Shown here piece after piece: positions 1 to 13,928 of a stretch of 64,000 bases of DNA. Within the stretch, counting starts at the first letter, position 1. Each line of letters starts with the position of its first letter. Made by a program: the position numbers and the translations under genes. The stretch comes from Hymenolepis diminuta (taxonomy: Eukaryota; Platyhelminthes; Cestoda; Cyclophyllidea; Hymenolepididae). Where the stretch lies: assembly GCA_900708905.1 (NCBI GenBank), contig CAADRB010000004.1:553883-617882 (forward strand), written 5' to 3'. Below the pieces are notes generated by a model, which was not told the origin of the DNA, did no database searches, and saw only the letters and a program-made list of their open reading frames with translations.

Positions 1-3000
1 TATTAGGAAAAGGCGATTAATCCATTTCAAGATTAGGGATAGATCAAACTAAAATCGCAGATTAATGGGTTTGAGATAGTGAATGGTAGGGAAAGGGATA
101 AACGGGGTAGATTAGGAAGAAAAGAGGACAGAATGCATTGGCTGCAGTAAGGAAAACTACCAGTCATTAATAACAGAGGAGCTTGATAAAAGTACACTAA
201 CGAAGTAAGTCTAGCAGGATATATAGGTACTCACATTAACTACTAATACTGCGTACACAATATCATTTAATCTTTAAAAAATGGAGAGAGTTAGTGAGCT
301 ATATTAAAATCACGTTAGCTCTTATGAACTGATAGTATCTTGGCTAGCAGAAATAAAAATGTAACCGATGTAGTTGAACAACCAATTAAAATAAACAAAT
401 CAATACTCTCTGGATTCCATAAACGTGAATTCACTCAAAAAGATGAACGAATACTGAAAGTCGAATAGTGGAACATTAGATAGAGATGTAATTGACTTTT
501 TCCAGGATGTAAAGAAAATACGATCTGAATCTTTTGGATTAAATTTTGTGGACATCTTCTAATACCTCGACCTTATTACCGAAATTAAACAAATTAAACA
601 AATGCGTTCATTCTTCTCCTATTTTATCCGTGAAGTAGATATTTTAGAAACGTGTTCTGAGTATTACCTCTATTTAAAAACATTTTCTCGGCCTCTTACT
701 AGGTGCGATATATAATACCTTTTACGAATTAATGAGATTACGTTCAAACGACTAACAATCTCAGGCCATCCTCGTTAATAAAGCCATTGTATCAAAATCT
801 TCAACTGGAAGTGTGAAACAACAGACCAAAATAATTATCTTGTTCTGGAAATTCGGTATCAAAATCTGATGAGTTATGAATATGGGATACCAAAGAAAGA
901 GAAAATTATGGAGGGAGATAGATTGAAAGATAATGGGTTACAAATATAGTGGACCAATTTAAAAAGGTTCATAGATTTGAAGAAAGATCATGAAAATTAA
1001 TTAATAGAAGAAGGCAATCACTTTTTTTCCTCCAGAACGAGAATATATGTTAAAAAATTATCCCAGCACAAATTAATAGGACTTGAGATTAAGGGTGGTC
1101 GAGAAAAGAATGAATGACTGATGTATATGAATAAGATGGACAAGACTGGCTATAATAATGCAAGCTGTAAGGAACCAACCTTATTCATAATGGCTAACGG
1201 AGAACAACAGTCTTCTAAGCTTTAAGTGGGAGCGAACCGTATTGAACTAATTAATTGCCAGAGAGAGAGAGAAAGGAAGGAAAAAAGGGTTTGGAATGTG
1301 GTAGATAGAAGGAAACAGAATTTTCTTCAGAAAAACTTCGATTTATTATTTTTTTATGTCCCACCTTTTATTAAAGGAATCTTCACTTCTCATTTATTCG
1401 AGCGAATTTCTTCGCATTACGCATGTAAAGCGCGGAAAAATTTAAGGACTTATAATCTGACGATATTTCGTGTTCTGATTTTGTGGGTTTAGTTGATTTG
1501 CATTTGTTACTAGTGTAATCAATTGGGAAATCTGAGTGTCGGTTACCTACTAGAAGGGCAGATCTTATCAGGAGGCATCCAGAATTCAAGTAAAGAAATG
1601 CCCCGACTTTATTATCTACTCCCATTCGATCCCTTGCAATTTCATTGGTCATTCCACTTGCTAATTAGACGCTTCTCTATAATTGTACCTTGTAAAATCT
1701 TTTGTTCTGCTATGGGTAATACTAATATATCATAAGTAGTGTCCGCCAGCTGTTCCTTGGTGATCGGAGGAAGAATCATTATGAACATCAAATTCTCAAT
1801 CCCCTGCTGTAAATACTGAAGACGTAAACTATAACCCATAAACCTAGGGATCAGATCATAAAGTACCAAGCAGATAACCTGAACTTTGATCGCTTCGCTA
1901 TTAATATCGAAGCGTTTGCTTTGCCAAATTTCAAAGTAAATAATAAAAACACTAAGTTTTCTTTACCACAAAATCATTATATTTAAACTTAAATGGTAAA
2001 TTTGAACAATATACTGACAAATAAAATATTGCAATGTATTTATTAAATAAACCTCTAAATCACTCACTCCTCTCCCTTTGTAAATAATAAGTGCACTGAG
2101 AGGAGACCAGGAAATGGCAAATAAATGTACACAATTACACAAAAAGACACAGGAAGAGAAAGATAGAGACCGGAAGTGGTCTTGACAGCAAATTAGAGGG
2201 AGAAGAGAGGAATACAAAGAAAAGGAGCATATTGAATCCACCTAACTCTTCACTCAATTCACTGGGACTTTGAGCATGAATAAAAGACGAAATGAAAACA
2301 TTGAATGTGTTAGTAAAAGAAGTGACTAATAAAAGAGAAGACTGATTCCATTTTCCATATCTATTGTTCGGCTGAGAAGAAAAGAAAATTGAGTGGGGAA
2401 GATACAGTTGATGATAAGCTAGACACTGACGTGGAAAGGAGCTACTATTTTTTGACTACCTTATTGTCTTATGGGACCACGTGACGAAGCTTAAAAAAAT
2501 CAAACTGAAACAATATAATCAGCCATAATGACAAGTTTAAATTCTGGGTCATTCTAACAGAATTATCCAAATTAAATTACCACAGCACCCAAGAAGTAGC
2601 ACTAAATCTCATCTGTAGAACTAGTTGGGCTTTAGATGTTCCAAAAGTTGACATATCACAACGATCTTCTCACATCAGAATACCAAGAGTTGAGTGGGGC
2701 GAGGATACATTGGACCACCATAGGGAATGAGAAAGAAAGGAAAGATAGACACCTAACTCAAGGAGAGCAGGAACAAGCGTCAACACAGGGTAAGTTGAAA
2801 TAGAGCTGTGATGAAAGCCAAACTACGGTACACTAAGTGGAACTGACTGGCGTTCTTTGTCCGATAAAAAAAAATTACTTGACAATTATGACAGTGTAGA
2901 CATACGAGTCAAAATGTGTCACCAATGAATGCTACAAAAAGTCCAAGAATACATCAGTAGAGCTGTACACAATAAATAAATATCCGTGTTCTAATACCTT

Positions 3001-3569
3001 AAATTTATAATCACCTTCCATAATGGTTAAAAATTGCTATTAAATTTTCAGATGCAATTTCACTTATTTTAAGAATTAATGAAATTCAACAGTTGCCTTA
3101 CAATTTAAGCGCATGCTCAGCTTCTTTTTTCGTATATGCACACAATTGGAGGATTCAAAGGGGATACTTTTGGCGATTTCACTTCTTTTATGCAAATGCT
3201 AATGAAATTAAGTATCTCATGGTTTTTCTTAGCGTTGAAGAAATTTGATATTGCGGAAGTTAAATGGGTATAATTTAATATGAGTTAAAAAGCAGAAAGG
3301 AGTAGAAGTGGGCCTGCAAATAGTGCAGAAAAAAATTGAAAATTAAAACGTAATTTCAGCAGATGAGGGTTTTTAAATTTAAATATGAACAATGATCTTA
3401 CTATTGAATAAACTACTGCATATTAATTTGATGACGCTCAAGAACAAAGCAAGTAAAATTTGTTGATGATAAATTTACCAATAACCAACAAAAGTCAGAT
3501 ACAAAATGCAGAGAAAGTATAAATTCTTTATTATTTCATTTTATGAACAAGGTTCATTAAGCTGTGCTA
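1..3569. other. No gene recognised
   Basis: AT-rich DNA with only short open frames. The minus-strand frames at 1383-1652 and 1642-1869 overlap in different frames and match no family I know. A GA-rich tract lies near 1258-1285. Confidence 0.6.
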
Positions 3570-3850
3570 TGTTGAAAATGTTGGCTATCTCAGTTCAGGT
3601 CCGATAGAATCATGTGAGCTGCACAAATATAATGTCAGACAATCCTGCTTTCTCTACCTTGGAGGAATAAACGAAATGAAGTGGCAAGAGCAACTATCAG
3701 AACAGTCAATAAGCACTGGGTACCGTTTGCAAGAATTTGCCCAACAATCCAAGTAATGAATCAAGGAATTCAACTTTTGGATGGTGAATCCTCCATGAAG
3801 TAATTGTTATATAACTCAAATACGAAAACCAAATGAAGTAGAACTCTTTC
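3570..3850 (+). repeat. Interspersed repeat, family B, copy 1
   Basis: Shares GAAGTGGCAAGAGCAACTA with copy 2 (GAAGTGGCAAGTTCGACTA), and an AAGCACTG...GCAAGAATTTGC block with copy 3. High divergence; ends not defined; nothing coding. Confidence 0.4.
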
Positions 3851-4654
3851 ATACCTTGACATTACTCTCAGTTACTTTTCGGTCCTCTCTTCTTTATCAT
3901 GCATTGCACTTACTTTTTACCTATTTTGCTTGCTGTCCCACAATATACAATTATAAAAATATTTCTGGCTCACTGTGGGTAAACAATAATTGCTCTTACA
4001 TTATCAGGTTTCATCTTAAGTGAAATAAGATCTACTATGTTGAATATACGCTGAAAAAATTAACAAACACCTTTGCAGATAATAGATGAATAATACGTAG
4101 TCAAAAACTGCGTCATATGGATGAGATTTAGAGTAACGTTAAAAGTTGGTTGATTATAAGATAATTATAAATTTTTTTCGGTGTATTTTAAGTTGTATAT
4201 GAATCAGTAACATTTCAAATCCAATTTAGACAATTGCAAATTTTAGCGTTCAACTTCCACAAAGTTATGAAGTAATCAATTCTTAGAAATTAAAGGAGGT
4301 AGGATTTATTTAAGAGAAAATGGATTAAATTAATTATTTGAAATCGTGGAATATGAAGCATTAATAGATAGAGATACGAAAATCATCCAAAACATACGTC
4401 AATGGAAGAATAAAGAATTAATTAAACTGGTAAAAATGCTGCGAAAAAAATTATTATATCACATAACTTTATGATTTTCCTGGAGTTAAGTTAATTAATA
4501 CATTACTTGAAGGTAGCTCAATATAGTAAAATAATTTACATTTTTTAACCGTAGGGAAGCATCTAAACACGATGAACAAAAAATGAATAAAAGAGATGGA
4601 AAAGGGATAAGGTAGCAGGAGAGAGTGAAAGTCAGAACATCTTAAAAGCCTTAC

Positions 4655-4730
4655 TTCACCATTTGGTTCATCAAGCTGCCAAATTTTGTTTAATAAATCT
4701 AGTTCAGTATTCAACATTTTGAATATGTCC
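4655..4730 (-). CDS. Possible further rotatin exon (25 codons)
   Basis: A short stretch between an AATCTAG acceptor and a GAA|GTAAGG donor encodes DIFKMLNTELDLLNKIWQLD plus five residues. Composition and helix pattern look coding. It needs one base from the preceding exon, while the exon at 6597 ends in phase 0, so an unseen exon would have to lie between them. It may be chance. Confidence 0.22.
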
Positions 4731-5934
4731 CTAGATTGCTACTGCAGTATTACTCAGTAGATTGCTTGGCGAGGTAATTCACGTTTTTGATGTACATTCG
4801 TTACTTTGGCAATCCCAACTTTTTTGCATGTGCAGCTCTACTAAGGACACAAAGAACAGATATTGAATCTCTTCTTATTTGAAACTTCATTTTATTTAAA
4901 TACTGATACCGGTTATTCTTTACTTAACCATTAGCGTGACGAGATAGAATACATTTTTATCATTACAATCGGTGCAGTGGTCTATCAGTACATTTTAGTC
5001 AGTAATCCTAATCTGATAATCTGACTTTGGCCGAATAAATTGTAATTAGAAAAATGGCTAGACTTAAATACACTATCCAACAACGAAATTGATTAAATTT
5101 TAACAAATGCCGTAAGATCTCTGATTTGCCAAAATCAGATATAAAAAATATAAGGTGAATCTTGGGCAAATTTGCGTAATCAGGTCTGCATGGTTAATGA
5201 GAGTCTAGGGGTTAAAATCTGACTTGTGTTCTCAAGAGTTTGTCTCGAATGGCAGTTTTATCAATTTCGAGAATAATTTGCCAGTTTACAACTGGTAAAA
5301 TTTAAAAGTAACTTTGTGCTAATTTCACAAATATAAATTCGTATTTATCGCCTTCGGAGTTCGAAGGAGTTATCGAAAATGAAACACTTATAAGTCTATT
5401 TCTATCTAAAATACTTTATAGGGACAACAAGCCGTTAATTCATCTTGTAAACTTATTTGGTAAGTGCTTAAAATACAATGAGTTGGATAAATAAAAAAGG
5501 CTTAAAAAACCAATGAAATTTTATTTTCGAACACTCCTGAGCTAAGCGAAAGAGCGGTTAGTGTAAAGAGACTCAAACATAATCTAAGTTAGGAGACACT
5601 CAGGTATTGTAATGCGATTACCATCGAATCATACTTGTAGAATTTCGTAGATTTAGTTTAAAATAAGGCAGTCTAACAAGGCCTAAGTACTTATTAAGGT
5701 CAAAGAACATTTTCACCGCAGTTAGAATTTTATGTGTTCTATGCTCTGAAAAATTTCAATTATGACATTATTATCCTTACCAATCAGTCATGACCAACCG
5801 CCGAATGGGTGTTAATGGATTCAAACCCATTTATTATGATGAACAAAATATAAAACCATGATGAAAAATTTTCGGTTTTAAAAATGAAAAATGTTAAGTG
5901 TACACATTTTGGCCTTCATATAATTCTCTCATCT

Positions 5935-6145
5935 TTTGAAGGGAAGTGTTTGTTAACGCCTAATTGGGTAGGGCAGTCGTATTCTGAAGCCTCTCAGATG
6001 AGAAACTCATATTCTGACACTCCTTTATTGACTCTTTTAGAAATTTGCTTGTTATCCTGTTCATTGGATGTGCGCCGCTGAGTTTCAAACTCCCAACCTC
6101 TAAAAATGCGGTCGTGCATATTAAACACTACGTCACAGGCGCTTG
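5935..6145 (-). repeat. tRNA-derived SINE-like repeat, family A, copy 1
   Basis: On the minus strand a tRNA-like head (TGACGTAGTG, then GGGAGTTTGAAACTC as a worn B box) is followed by a body that ends in a segment like CTACCCAATTAGG. It aligns along its length with the clearer copy at 57740-57955. The alignment is by eye and divergence is high. Confidence 0.4.
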
Positions 6146-6596
6146 AAAGGATTCAGTAGCGTCAGACAGTTCCATAAGAGTTTCCACTCGGTGATCGGAC
6201 GAGAATTGGTGCCTTCTGCATAGCATGATCGCATTTTAATGTAAAAAATGGGTACGTTTTATAAGAATGAATAAGCGCGTAAATGTACTGTGAGAAATAA
6301 TTCAAAATCTGGATGTACGTGCCACAAAGCAGATCTTGAACCAAGAAGATAGGAAAGTACTAAAGCAATCATATTAGCATGGAATCCGATGACATTAAGA
6401 TTAGAGTGCTTTAGAAAGTTCAACCGAAAGAAGGAAAGGGAAGATAAGAGCTAATTCAGATAAGAGGCACTTATTTTTTCAGAAAAGTTAGAGAGAGAAA
6501 TTTAAATTTATAGGCAAAATAGAATGAAGAGACATTTGGTTAAAAATCGAAGATTATAACTAAAGAATCGAACAATGATTTGAAAACAGACCTCAC

Positions 6597-6785
6597 CTCA
6601 AATATCTGGTAATTTTCGTGTATTTGCAAAATTTTAGCCTTTACTTGCTTATTGAAGTGGTTATTAAAGTTGTAATTAGACCAAAATGAATCCCCATTTT
6701 TCAAGAAATTTCCCACCATAAGTAAAAGCGAGTTTAAAAAGTATAATTTGCATTCCGGATCATTCAGATCATGTAGTAGTACACC
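6597..6785 (-). CDS. RTTN: Probable C-terminal exon of rotatin (63 codons)
   Basis: The exon is bounded by TGTTCAG at the acceptor and GAG|GTGAGG at the donor, phase 0 at both sides, 189 bases. It encodes GVLLHDLNDPECKLYFLNSL followed by a second Leu-rich helix and a charged tail ending HENYQIFE. The sequence continues the armadillo-like helix begun in the exon at 9818-9493. Assignment to rotatin is inference from position, strand and fold; I cannot recall a matching human segment well enough to confirm it. Confidence 0.42.
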
Positions 6786-9492
6786 CTGAACACTTCTCAA
6801 TAGGCAAGAGATAATAGTATTTATTCCTTTTTCTCAATATGTTTTCAACGTCGTTAATTTGCATTAAATAGCAAAGGTAATTAACTTTTGTAACCAGGAT
6901 GCAGATGGAGCGAGTAGAAATAGTGACTTAATGGTATTTTTTTGAAATTAATCGCGCAATTAACTTGTCGAGGCGAATCAAAACTATCAATTGATTGAGA
7001 CGGTTAAGAGATAAATTCAATCGAATCAGATAATTTTCAAGTTACAGTACCTCTTTATTAGATGGGGTTGCTTTTATACGATAAAAGATGTCTAGCAAGG
7101 AGTGGAAAATTAGGGCACTTCAAGGTAAACTATACAAATTGTGGATTTAATTGGTAGGAGATGAATTTCAAGACTGATGAGACAATACAGAAAAATGTGG
7201 ATAATGATGATAAATTAATTAAAAATTTTAGAAATTTCAATAAAAAGGCGATAGATAAGGGTCAGAAACAGTCAGAAAATGAAGGCCTTAGAGCTAAAGT
7301 ATCGCTCGTACCCTTTTCATAGTCACATATCAGCTTTCATTCATATTGAAGTGTATACAAAAAGCACTTGAAGGTTGTAATTAAAACATAAATGACTTTT
7401 CATAAGTAAATGCGAATTAAAATAAAAGTGCATACCATACCCTTTGGAGACAATCAGACAATAAGTTATCTTCTTTGTGTCAAAATTTGTAAGGCAGCAT
7501 TAATGAGTGACAAACAAAGGCGTGAATAATAATTTTTTAGTTGGAATATAGATATGCGAATGGAAATAGTATTTCGTGAAAGAAGTTTCAAAACTAACTC
7601 AAGAAGCGAATAAAAGTGTATAAGTTATTTGTGGTAGATAAGAGATAAATTCATACCCTCTGGGGAAATCTCAAATTACAATATTTCTTTATCGAACAAG
7701 ATATCCTCCGTATCCTAAGTTCATCCTATTAGTAAAGAAAGGAACTAACTGGCAAACTCCCAAACAGACAACATACATTCACACGAAGAGAAAGTAAGAC
7801 GATGGGGATGTCGGAATTAAAAAAATAGATACCTTTCGACCTAATTATATTTTATGGTCAAATAGTGTCTCAACAACGAGGAGATAACAAAAAATTGATA
7901 CGGCGGTCTAATAAACTTAAAACTAAACTAAAACTGAAACACGTAGCGGTAAAAATCAATAATTTTCCTCACATCAGAGAATTTTGTCTCTGACGAGTTA
8001 GCAACGTACCTGACCTTAAGAACATGATACTACATGCCCATCACAGAACTTGGAGGTCTTAATTCCTGGAAGCAATCTCTATCTATTTACAGGACTATCA
8101 TGTGCTCTCGAGTGGATTATTAATGTTTGAAGTGTTAAGACACTTACGTGACCCATAAAGAAACCGAAAAAAGTCGATTATGAGTCAGACTATAAAGACA
8201 TAGCCTCAGACACAATCAAAATCATGGGAGAGAAAGAGACGACAACATTTGTTGGAAGGACGTAAAGTCCGCTAGTGAATCGCATTAGGCACATAATGAC
8301 CAGTTGAATCGGCGAGGGCGTAAGACTAAAAAACTAATGTTGATAAATGTAAGCAAATGTTGTGGCTGTAATTGTTGGTGGGTATTTAAAAGACTCCACG
8401 CATGAGTGACTGAGGCAGAAATCTTTCAAAACACCATGAAACTTAAACAAGATTTGACAAAAACTCTACCATTATTTAAGGTTCGAGTGTTGCAATTAAT
8501 TTTATGCTTTAAATGAAGACAAAGATACTGTGAAAAAGATAAACGAAGAAATAGTATTTGAAAAGAAAACTTGAAATAATTAAGGTTCCATATAATTTCC
8601 CATAGGCATTATAAGATTAATGAATAGACCCCGTCCACGTTTATTAACCACTAATTTCAACGTCATTATTCAAACAAGAATTGTTCAAACGAAAATAAAC
8701 ATAAACATAAAAGCTAATGAATATTAATTTCCTTATTTCGGGAAGTAAAATTGAAAACAATGACCTGATTAAAGGCATTATTGCTTCCTGTTTGAGACAA
8801 TTAGTTAGACTTCTTAACTTTCTTTAAGTCAAAATTGACTCGAAATCTAAATGTTTATACAAACATATTCTCGGTGGATTGCAAAATATGATCCTATTAC
8901 TACTATATGAGACTGAAACATCCATTATGACCCGGCAGAATTATATCAATTAACAATCCTTAAAAACGGCCAACAAGGAAAGCCAGAATCGACTACAACA
9001 TAGCACTCTCGGGATTTTAGGTGGAAAATGTGGTTGGAAATACAGAGACCACTCTTCTCCAACAGCCAATTTTCATGCGGATAAACTACCGCTTGAATAT
9101 GAGTAACAGCGACCGATGATTTCGGTTAGATTCCAGTCAATGAATCGACATGGCTTGACTTATTTCATCACGGTGAGTCTGGCAACGTAGGTTTTTGAGC
9201 ATTATATCAAAATGGCTTAGAAATGAAAGATGAATTGATTTCTCTTTAAATCTTACTGATTGCTGGCCTCAAATAAGGCTGTGCTGTTGCACTTCTGTCG
9301 GTAGAAGTTTCTGAAATGAGAATTGAAGAATCGGCAGTGAGATTGACCAGACAGAAGAGAAGGTTATGCGTTACTCGGCTGTCGATTAAACCCAATGGCC
9401 AAATATTCAATACAAGCTATAAAAGGAAGACATCCACATTATTAGACCCGGAGGTAAATTCAAAACCACAATCAAAACAAATAGTAACAAAC
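6786..9492. other. Probable intron, nothing recognised
   Basis: If the exons at 9818-9493 and 6785-6597 belong to one gene, this is the intron between them. A plus-strand frame of 60 codons at 9316-9498 overlaps the exon edge and is not convincing. Confidence 0.5.
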
Positions 9493-9818
9493 CTTTAAGA
9501 ATCCAGCCTGCATAGCCGCCTGCTTAACATCTCGACTGTTGTAGAATAGATTTCCCAAAAAATCTAGATAGCACAACAGCTGGGACACTAGATATTGCCA
9601 AGCTAGCTGACGACCTTCAGATAGTTGCTTTTCAGAGTGAACTGATTGCGATATATCCGAGGCTGATGAAGACGATGGAGATTTTATAGACATTGTTGAT
9701 ATAGCCCAATTAGTAGTAGCCAATGAATTATATTTTGAGCCCTTCGGGTGACTCATAATTTGGTTCAAACGATCCGCGAGATTATTACAAATGACGAAGA
9801 GAGTGGAGAGAAAATCAG
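9493..9818 (-). CDS. RTTN: Probable C-terminal exon of rotatin (108 codons)
   Basis: A clean exon runs from acceptor TTTTTTTCAG to donor AAG|GTTTGT. It starts with two bases of a split codon and ends in phase 0. The protein contains DFLSTLFVICNNLADRL, a Ser-rich linker, then a helical pair with FLGNLFYNSRDVKQAAMQAG, the usual rhythm of an armadillo repeat. It joins in phase to the exon at 6785-6597, giving AGFLKGVLLHDLNDPE. I place it in rotatin because it shares strand and fold type, and because the main block lacks about 500 residues. It is 11.5 kb from that block, so a separate armadillo gene is possible. Confidence 0.5.
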
Positions 9819-12800
9819 CTGAAAAAAACGTGAAAATCTCATTATAATGGTAGGTAATAGACAAATGTGATTATACATAGTCTATAGTGATAGTCTCAAC
9901 GAATTTTATTTCAATGATGATTTGGAGTATCAACTAACAAAAATGGGTATTTGAGCGAACTCTGAAATATCTAACGATATTTGTGACCACATTCATTCTA
10001 ATCAATTTCGCAAACTTCTTAACTGCAACGCTCGTTATCTAAATGAATGCCGGGAATACACCTTAGGTAGCTTAGCTCTGCTTTAAGCTACAGAGCGTTC
10101 ATTCCATCATAATATCATTAAGAAATTAGTGAAACTAGTATTATTAGGACATTTATTTTACAAATCACATAATCTCATTATTTGAAGAACTTGGTTTATA
10201 GATGTACTAATAAGATAAATCGTTCTCATTTCTAAAAGTGTCTAATAAATTTAGATGTGACTGAAAGGTAGTAGATACTTGGGAGATTTATCGTGAAAGG
10301 GAAAGAAAGAGGGTTACTAAATATCACGTCAGCATTTGAGTGAAAGAGGTGCTTATTTATGGAAATGGACGATAATATACCTCGAATAAGCTTGATGATT
10401 TAAATGGAGGCATAAATCATGGAGAAGAAATGGAAATAAGAGTAAGTAAAAGTGGGAAGGTTTGAACTAATTAGGACTTGATGGGATTTTCTATAGGCAT
10501 CATAAAATTAATGACCCTTGTGAAAAAAGTAATAAATGTTACTATTAACATCTTGATAATAATGAAGGTAATGAATAAGCTGATTAAGCCGCTACACTGA
10601 AACCAAATACAATGCTTAACATATCAGCTTTAATACCTTGAAGGCAGTAATTTACAAGAGTAAGAGAGTTCTTTCATTGCACAAGTTAGTTTAACTAGAA
10701 CTGAAATGCCTCCTTTCTTTACTTTGATATCATTTACTACTGATATTCTCATGTCTTAATGCATTCTCGCGATGGGACTAATTGAATACGCACAGGATAG
10801 AAAAATACACACTTCCGATATTTTATGCAGAATTGTATGTGACTGGTGATGGCACTTCATTAGTCCGTAAAATAGATTATACAACAATGTGAAAGCAAAC
10901 CCACATGTTGAAATTTGATATTTTATCCAGATATTACACAGGATGTTAAAAGATAACAATCTAAAACCGATTGCACCTTCACGCGATTCAAAAACAACTG
11001 AATTTCTATCGTATGACCACCAACCTCCAATACTTTTTCACTTCATTGATGTCATTTTCATCTTAACATCAAAAATATTTAAAAATAGTTAAATATCACT
11101 TTTGGCATTTGTAAAATTCGATTATTGTATGACTACAGAGACTCCTAAAACATTCCGATTGCTTAAAGAAACACCGAAACACATTCTCGTCTTGGATATC
11201 ACACAGGCTGCCGTTAATAATAATACAGTTATCATGAAACTGCCCAAAAGCGGCTTTAATAGTTTAAATAAATTAATGTTAACTAACAATCTTAGTGATA
11301 ATATAATTAGATGGCAAATAAATGTAATGACGGCAGTTTATGACTCAGCAATTCCATTAATATGCACTCATGCGGCAAGCCAGTTGTTGTGTCCACGTCA
11401 GGTTATCGATATCTGTTATTCATCTGCGTCATACTTAGTGTTCTAGAATACGCTTGTCTTTGTTCGCCCATATATATGAAGACAAGATTTCTCTTTGCCA
11501 GTCTAACTCAATACATTTAGTTTCCCTCAATTTTTTTTCAAATTCCAGGCGCATATATTCTCATAATAACAATAACGAAATTATAAACTTATACTATTTG
11601 AAGAACCCGCGTAAACCAATCAAAGCCATATTCCAAAAATTGCATTCAGGAAATGCTCTCATGTTCCAATTAATACAAACATTGTAACTTCCATATTCAA
11701 AATGTCAGGAGAAGGCAACGTTAAAAGTAAATATGCTTCAAAACGGTCGGAAAACCATTGGGTAACGAACCAACTAGCAAACCGAATTCTGTTCACCTGG
11801 GTATAGTTCATTTTTTCATTAATTTACCGAAAGGGTAGAGGAAGAGGAAACCGTAAAACAACTTCCTCTCCCCCAATGTCATCAGTACCGACAACGACGA
11901 CAAATTTAACTAATTATGTGAAGAGTGGTAGGGGCGGGAGGTAGGAAAAGTGAGCGAACGGTAACGGAAATGACATTTTGGAAATCTAACATCGAGTAAT
12001 GAGTCAGCTAAAGCATTTCTGGCCTAAGTGAATTCTTTTCTAATATGCTGACGTGTGCATATTTGAACGAAAGGAGATAATTATGCGTGACTCGATGATA
12101 GATCAAATCTGGGGTGATTAAAATAGGCCCCTAAGGAAAGAGAGGGGTGGGTCTCTGTGATCTAAATGTTAAGGGATTTTACAGCACAAAGATCAAGCTT
12201 CATCATTTAACACATCTGCAGGCCGAGTAACGTCCGAATAATACAGAACGAATGGGTAATTGCAATTCTATCATTTATGGCCTACCAGAACGCTAGGACT
12301 CAATATTTCCTATTACGTTTGGTTCAATCAACATTTTAAAAATTATGTTGAAAAATATAAAAAATAAGATATTTAAGGAGCATAACCTAATTAAATCCAG
12401 GGAAAATAATAACCCTGGGAACGTAGAGATCTATGAATAATGAAAAAATGCTGATTCATTCTGAGAAAAGAAAAGTTCAGTACAAGAAAACGAAAATTTC
12501 TGCGATAAATAATATTTGACGGAAAAAAGAAGGGAACAAGGTTCCTTTAATTGTAAGTATTAAGATAATTTTTAAACTAACGTGCAGTGACACCTTTTAA
12601 ACAAGTGCTCCTAGCAAAACTTTCAATAATTAATTTAGTATTAAATTAATTAGTAGTAAATTTACAGTTAACGAAAAATTTAAGGGTCTCAAGTAAATAT
12701 CCGTTGAAAGCAAACTTTTAATGCTCAAAATTACAATTTTGAATAGGTCTAATAGTTAGAAAAATTGATTTGGAAAAAGATTTCAAGGAGAAAATAATAA

Positions 12801-13439
12801 ATAACATCGGAGATTATTTTAAATGCGTCACAATCACGTGTGTTACGTGAAGAAAAATAAACCAATGTAAACATGAAAAAACTTTAAGATAAACCAAATG
12901 TATATGGCAAATGAACAGATCTTCAATCAAAATTAAATTACAAAATAAAAGCGAACTAAAAGCAATTCCATATGAACTTACATTTCTGGACATTGTTCAT
13001 TATCACCTGAAGGATTTTCCTTACAAATGCCAAAACAATCTTTTAATAATATTTTTAGAATCATCATAATTGCAAAGCCAGAATAGAAGATATACATCCA
13101 GGCACCGAATAACAAAGGGAACAAAATAATTCTTAAAACAAAATTGAAGGCAAACGGGCAAAGACTGAAAAAGTCTATTACTCACTGAAAAGGAGAAATT
13201 GTTACGAAGGATAGATAAAATTTTATTAAAACGAGAAAAAAAAGATACAATTTAGCATTTGCATGGTGTTTGGGAACTAGGTCTCTAAAACGGAAGTGAT
13301 GGGAAGGTTTTTCAAAAAAACAGCTGGAATTTCCGTTCAGTTTTAACATGGTTCATTTTTCAAATATTCTCCAGTGAGTCATAAACAAACGTAATAAAAG
13401 ACGAATTATAATGAAAGAAGTAAATATTTCAAAATATGA
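9819..13439. other. No gene recognised; possibly rotatin intron
   Basis: The plus-strand frame at 11102-11446 (114 codons) and the next at 11454-11687 have AT-driven composition, no domain and no splice context. The rest is AT-rich. Confidence 0.5.
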
Positions 13440-13530
13440 TTCGAGTTTCTCACCGGGGAGTCTCAGTGATGCCACCTCTACCCAAGATGAGCGTTGGAAA
13501 ACGCCTTCCCAAATGGGTTTGGGAATTATT
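13440..13530 (+). repeat. Family A repeat, partial copy 2
   Basis: CCTCTACCCAAGATGAGCG followed by CTTCCCAAATGGG closely matches the body end of copy 3 (CCTCTACCCAAGAAGAGTAC and TTTCTAAATGGG). The match explains an open frame here that otherwise looks like a short exon. Confidence 0.45.
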
Positions 13531-13928
13531 ATCAATATTAATATGCGGTAAGGACGGTTATATTTCTTTTGCCCGTTATATAAAACCATAATTGACTATG
13601 ATTTCAATAAGCGTTTCAAAAATCTTTTATAGTCTTCTCATAGCATATACATTTCTATAGACATTTCTAGAATTGAAGCAATTCTACAAACATTAAATTC
13701 ACAAATATGTCAATGTAAATATTAAACTCAAGTTATTGTGAAGAATTCTGTTAATTAAATGAATAAGATATATTCTAAATGGCATCGATAGTCCGACTAA
13801 ACAACAACGAGAAAGAAGGGATAAGACTTTAAGCAAGGATAAAAAAATCCAGTCATTACTGCCAACACATGGACTGAAAAGTCCCGGGCCTAACAAAGAT
13901 AACACAGTTTTTTGGTTCAAAATTAGCT

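Noticed and set aside
11102..11687. Two adjacent plus-strand frames of 114 and 77 codons
   Set aside because: AT-driven residue content, no domain, different frames, no promoter or splice context.
13353..13589. Minus-strand frame containing PIWEGVFQRSSWVEVASL with a GGTGAG donor, first taken as a rotatin exon
   Set aside because: No usable acceptor upstream, wrong starting phase, and the same bases match the body of the family A repeat at 46455-46670.
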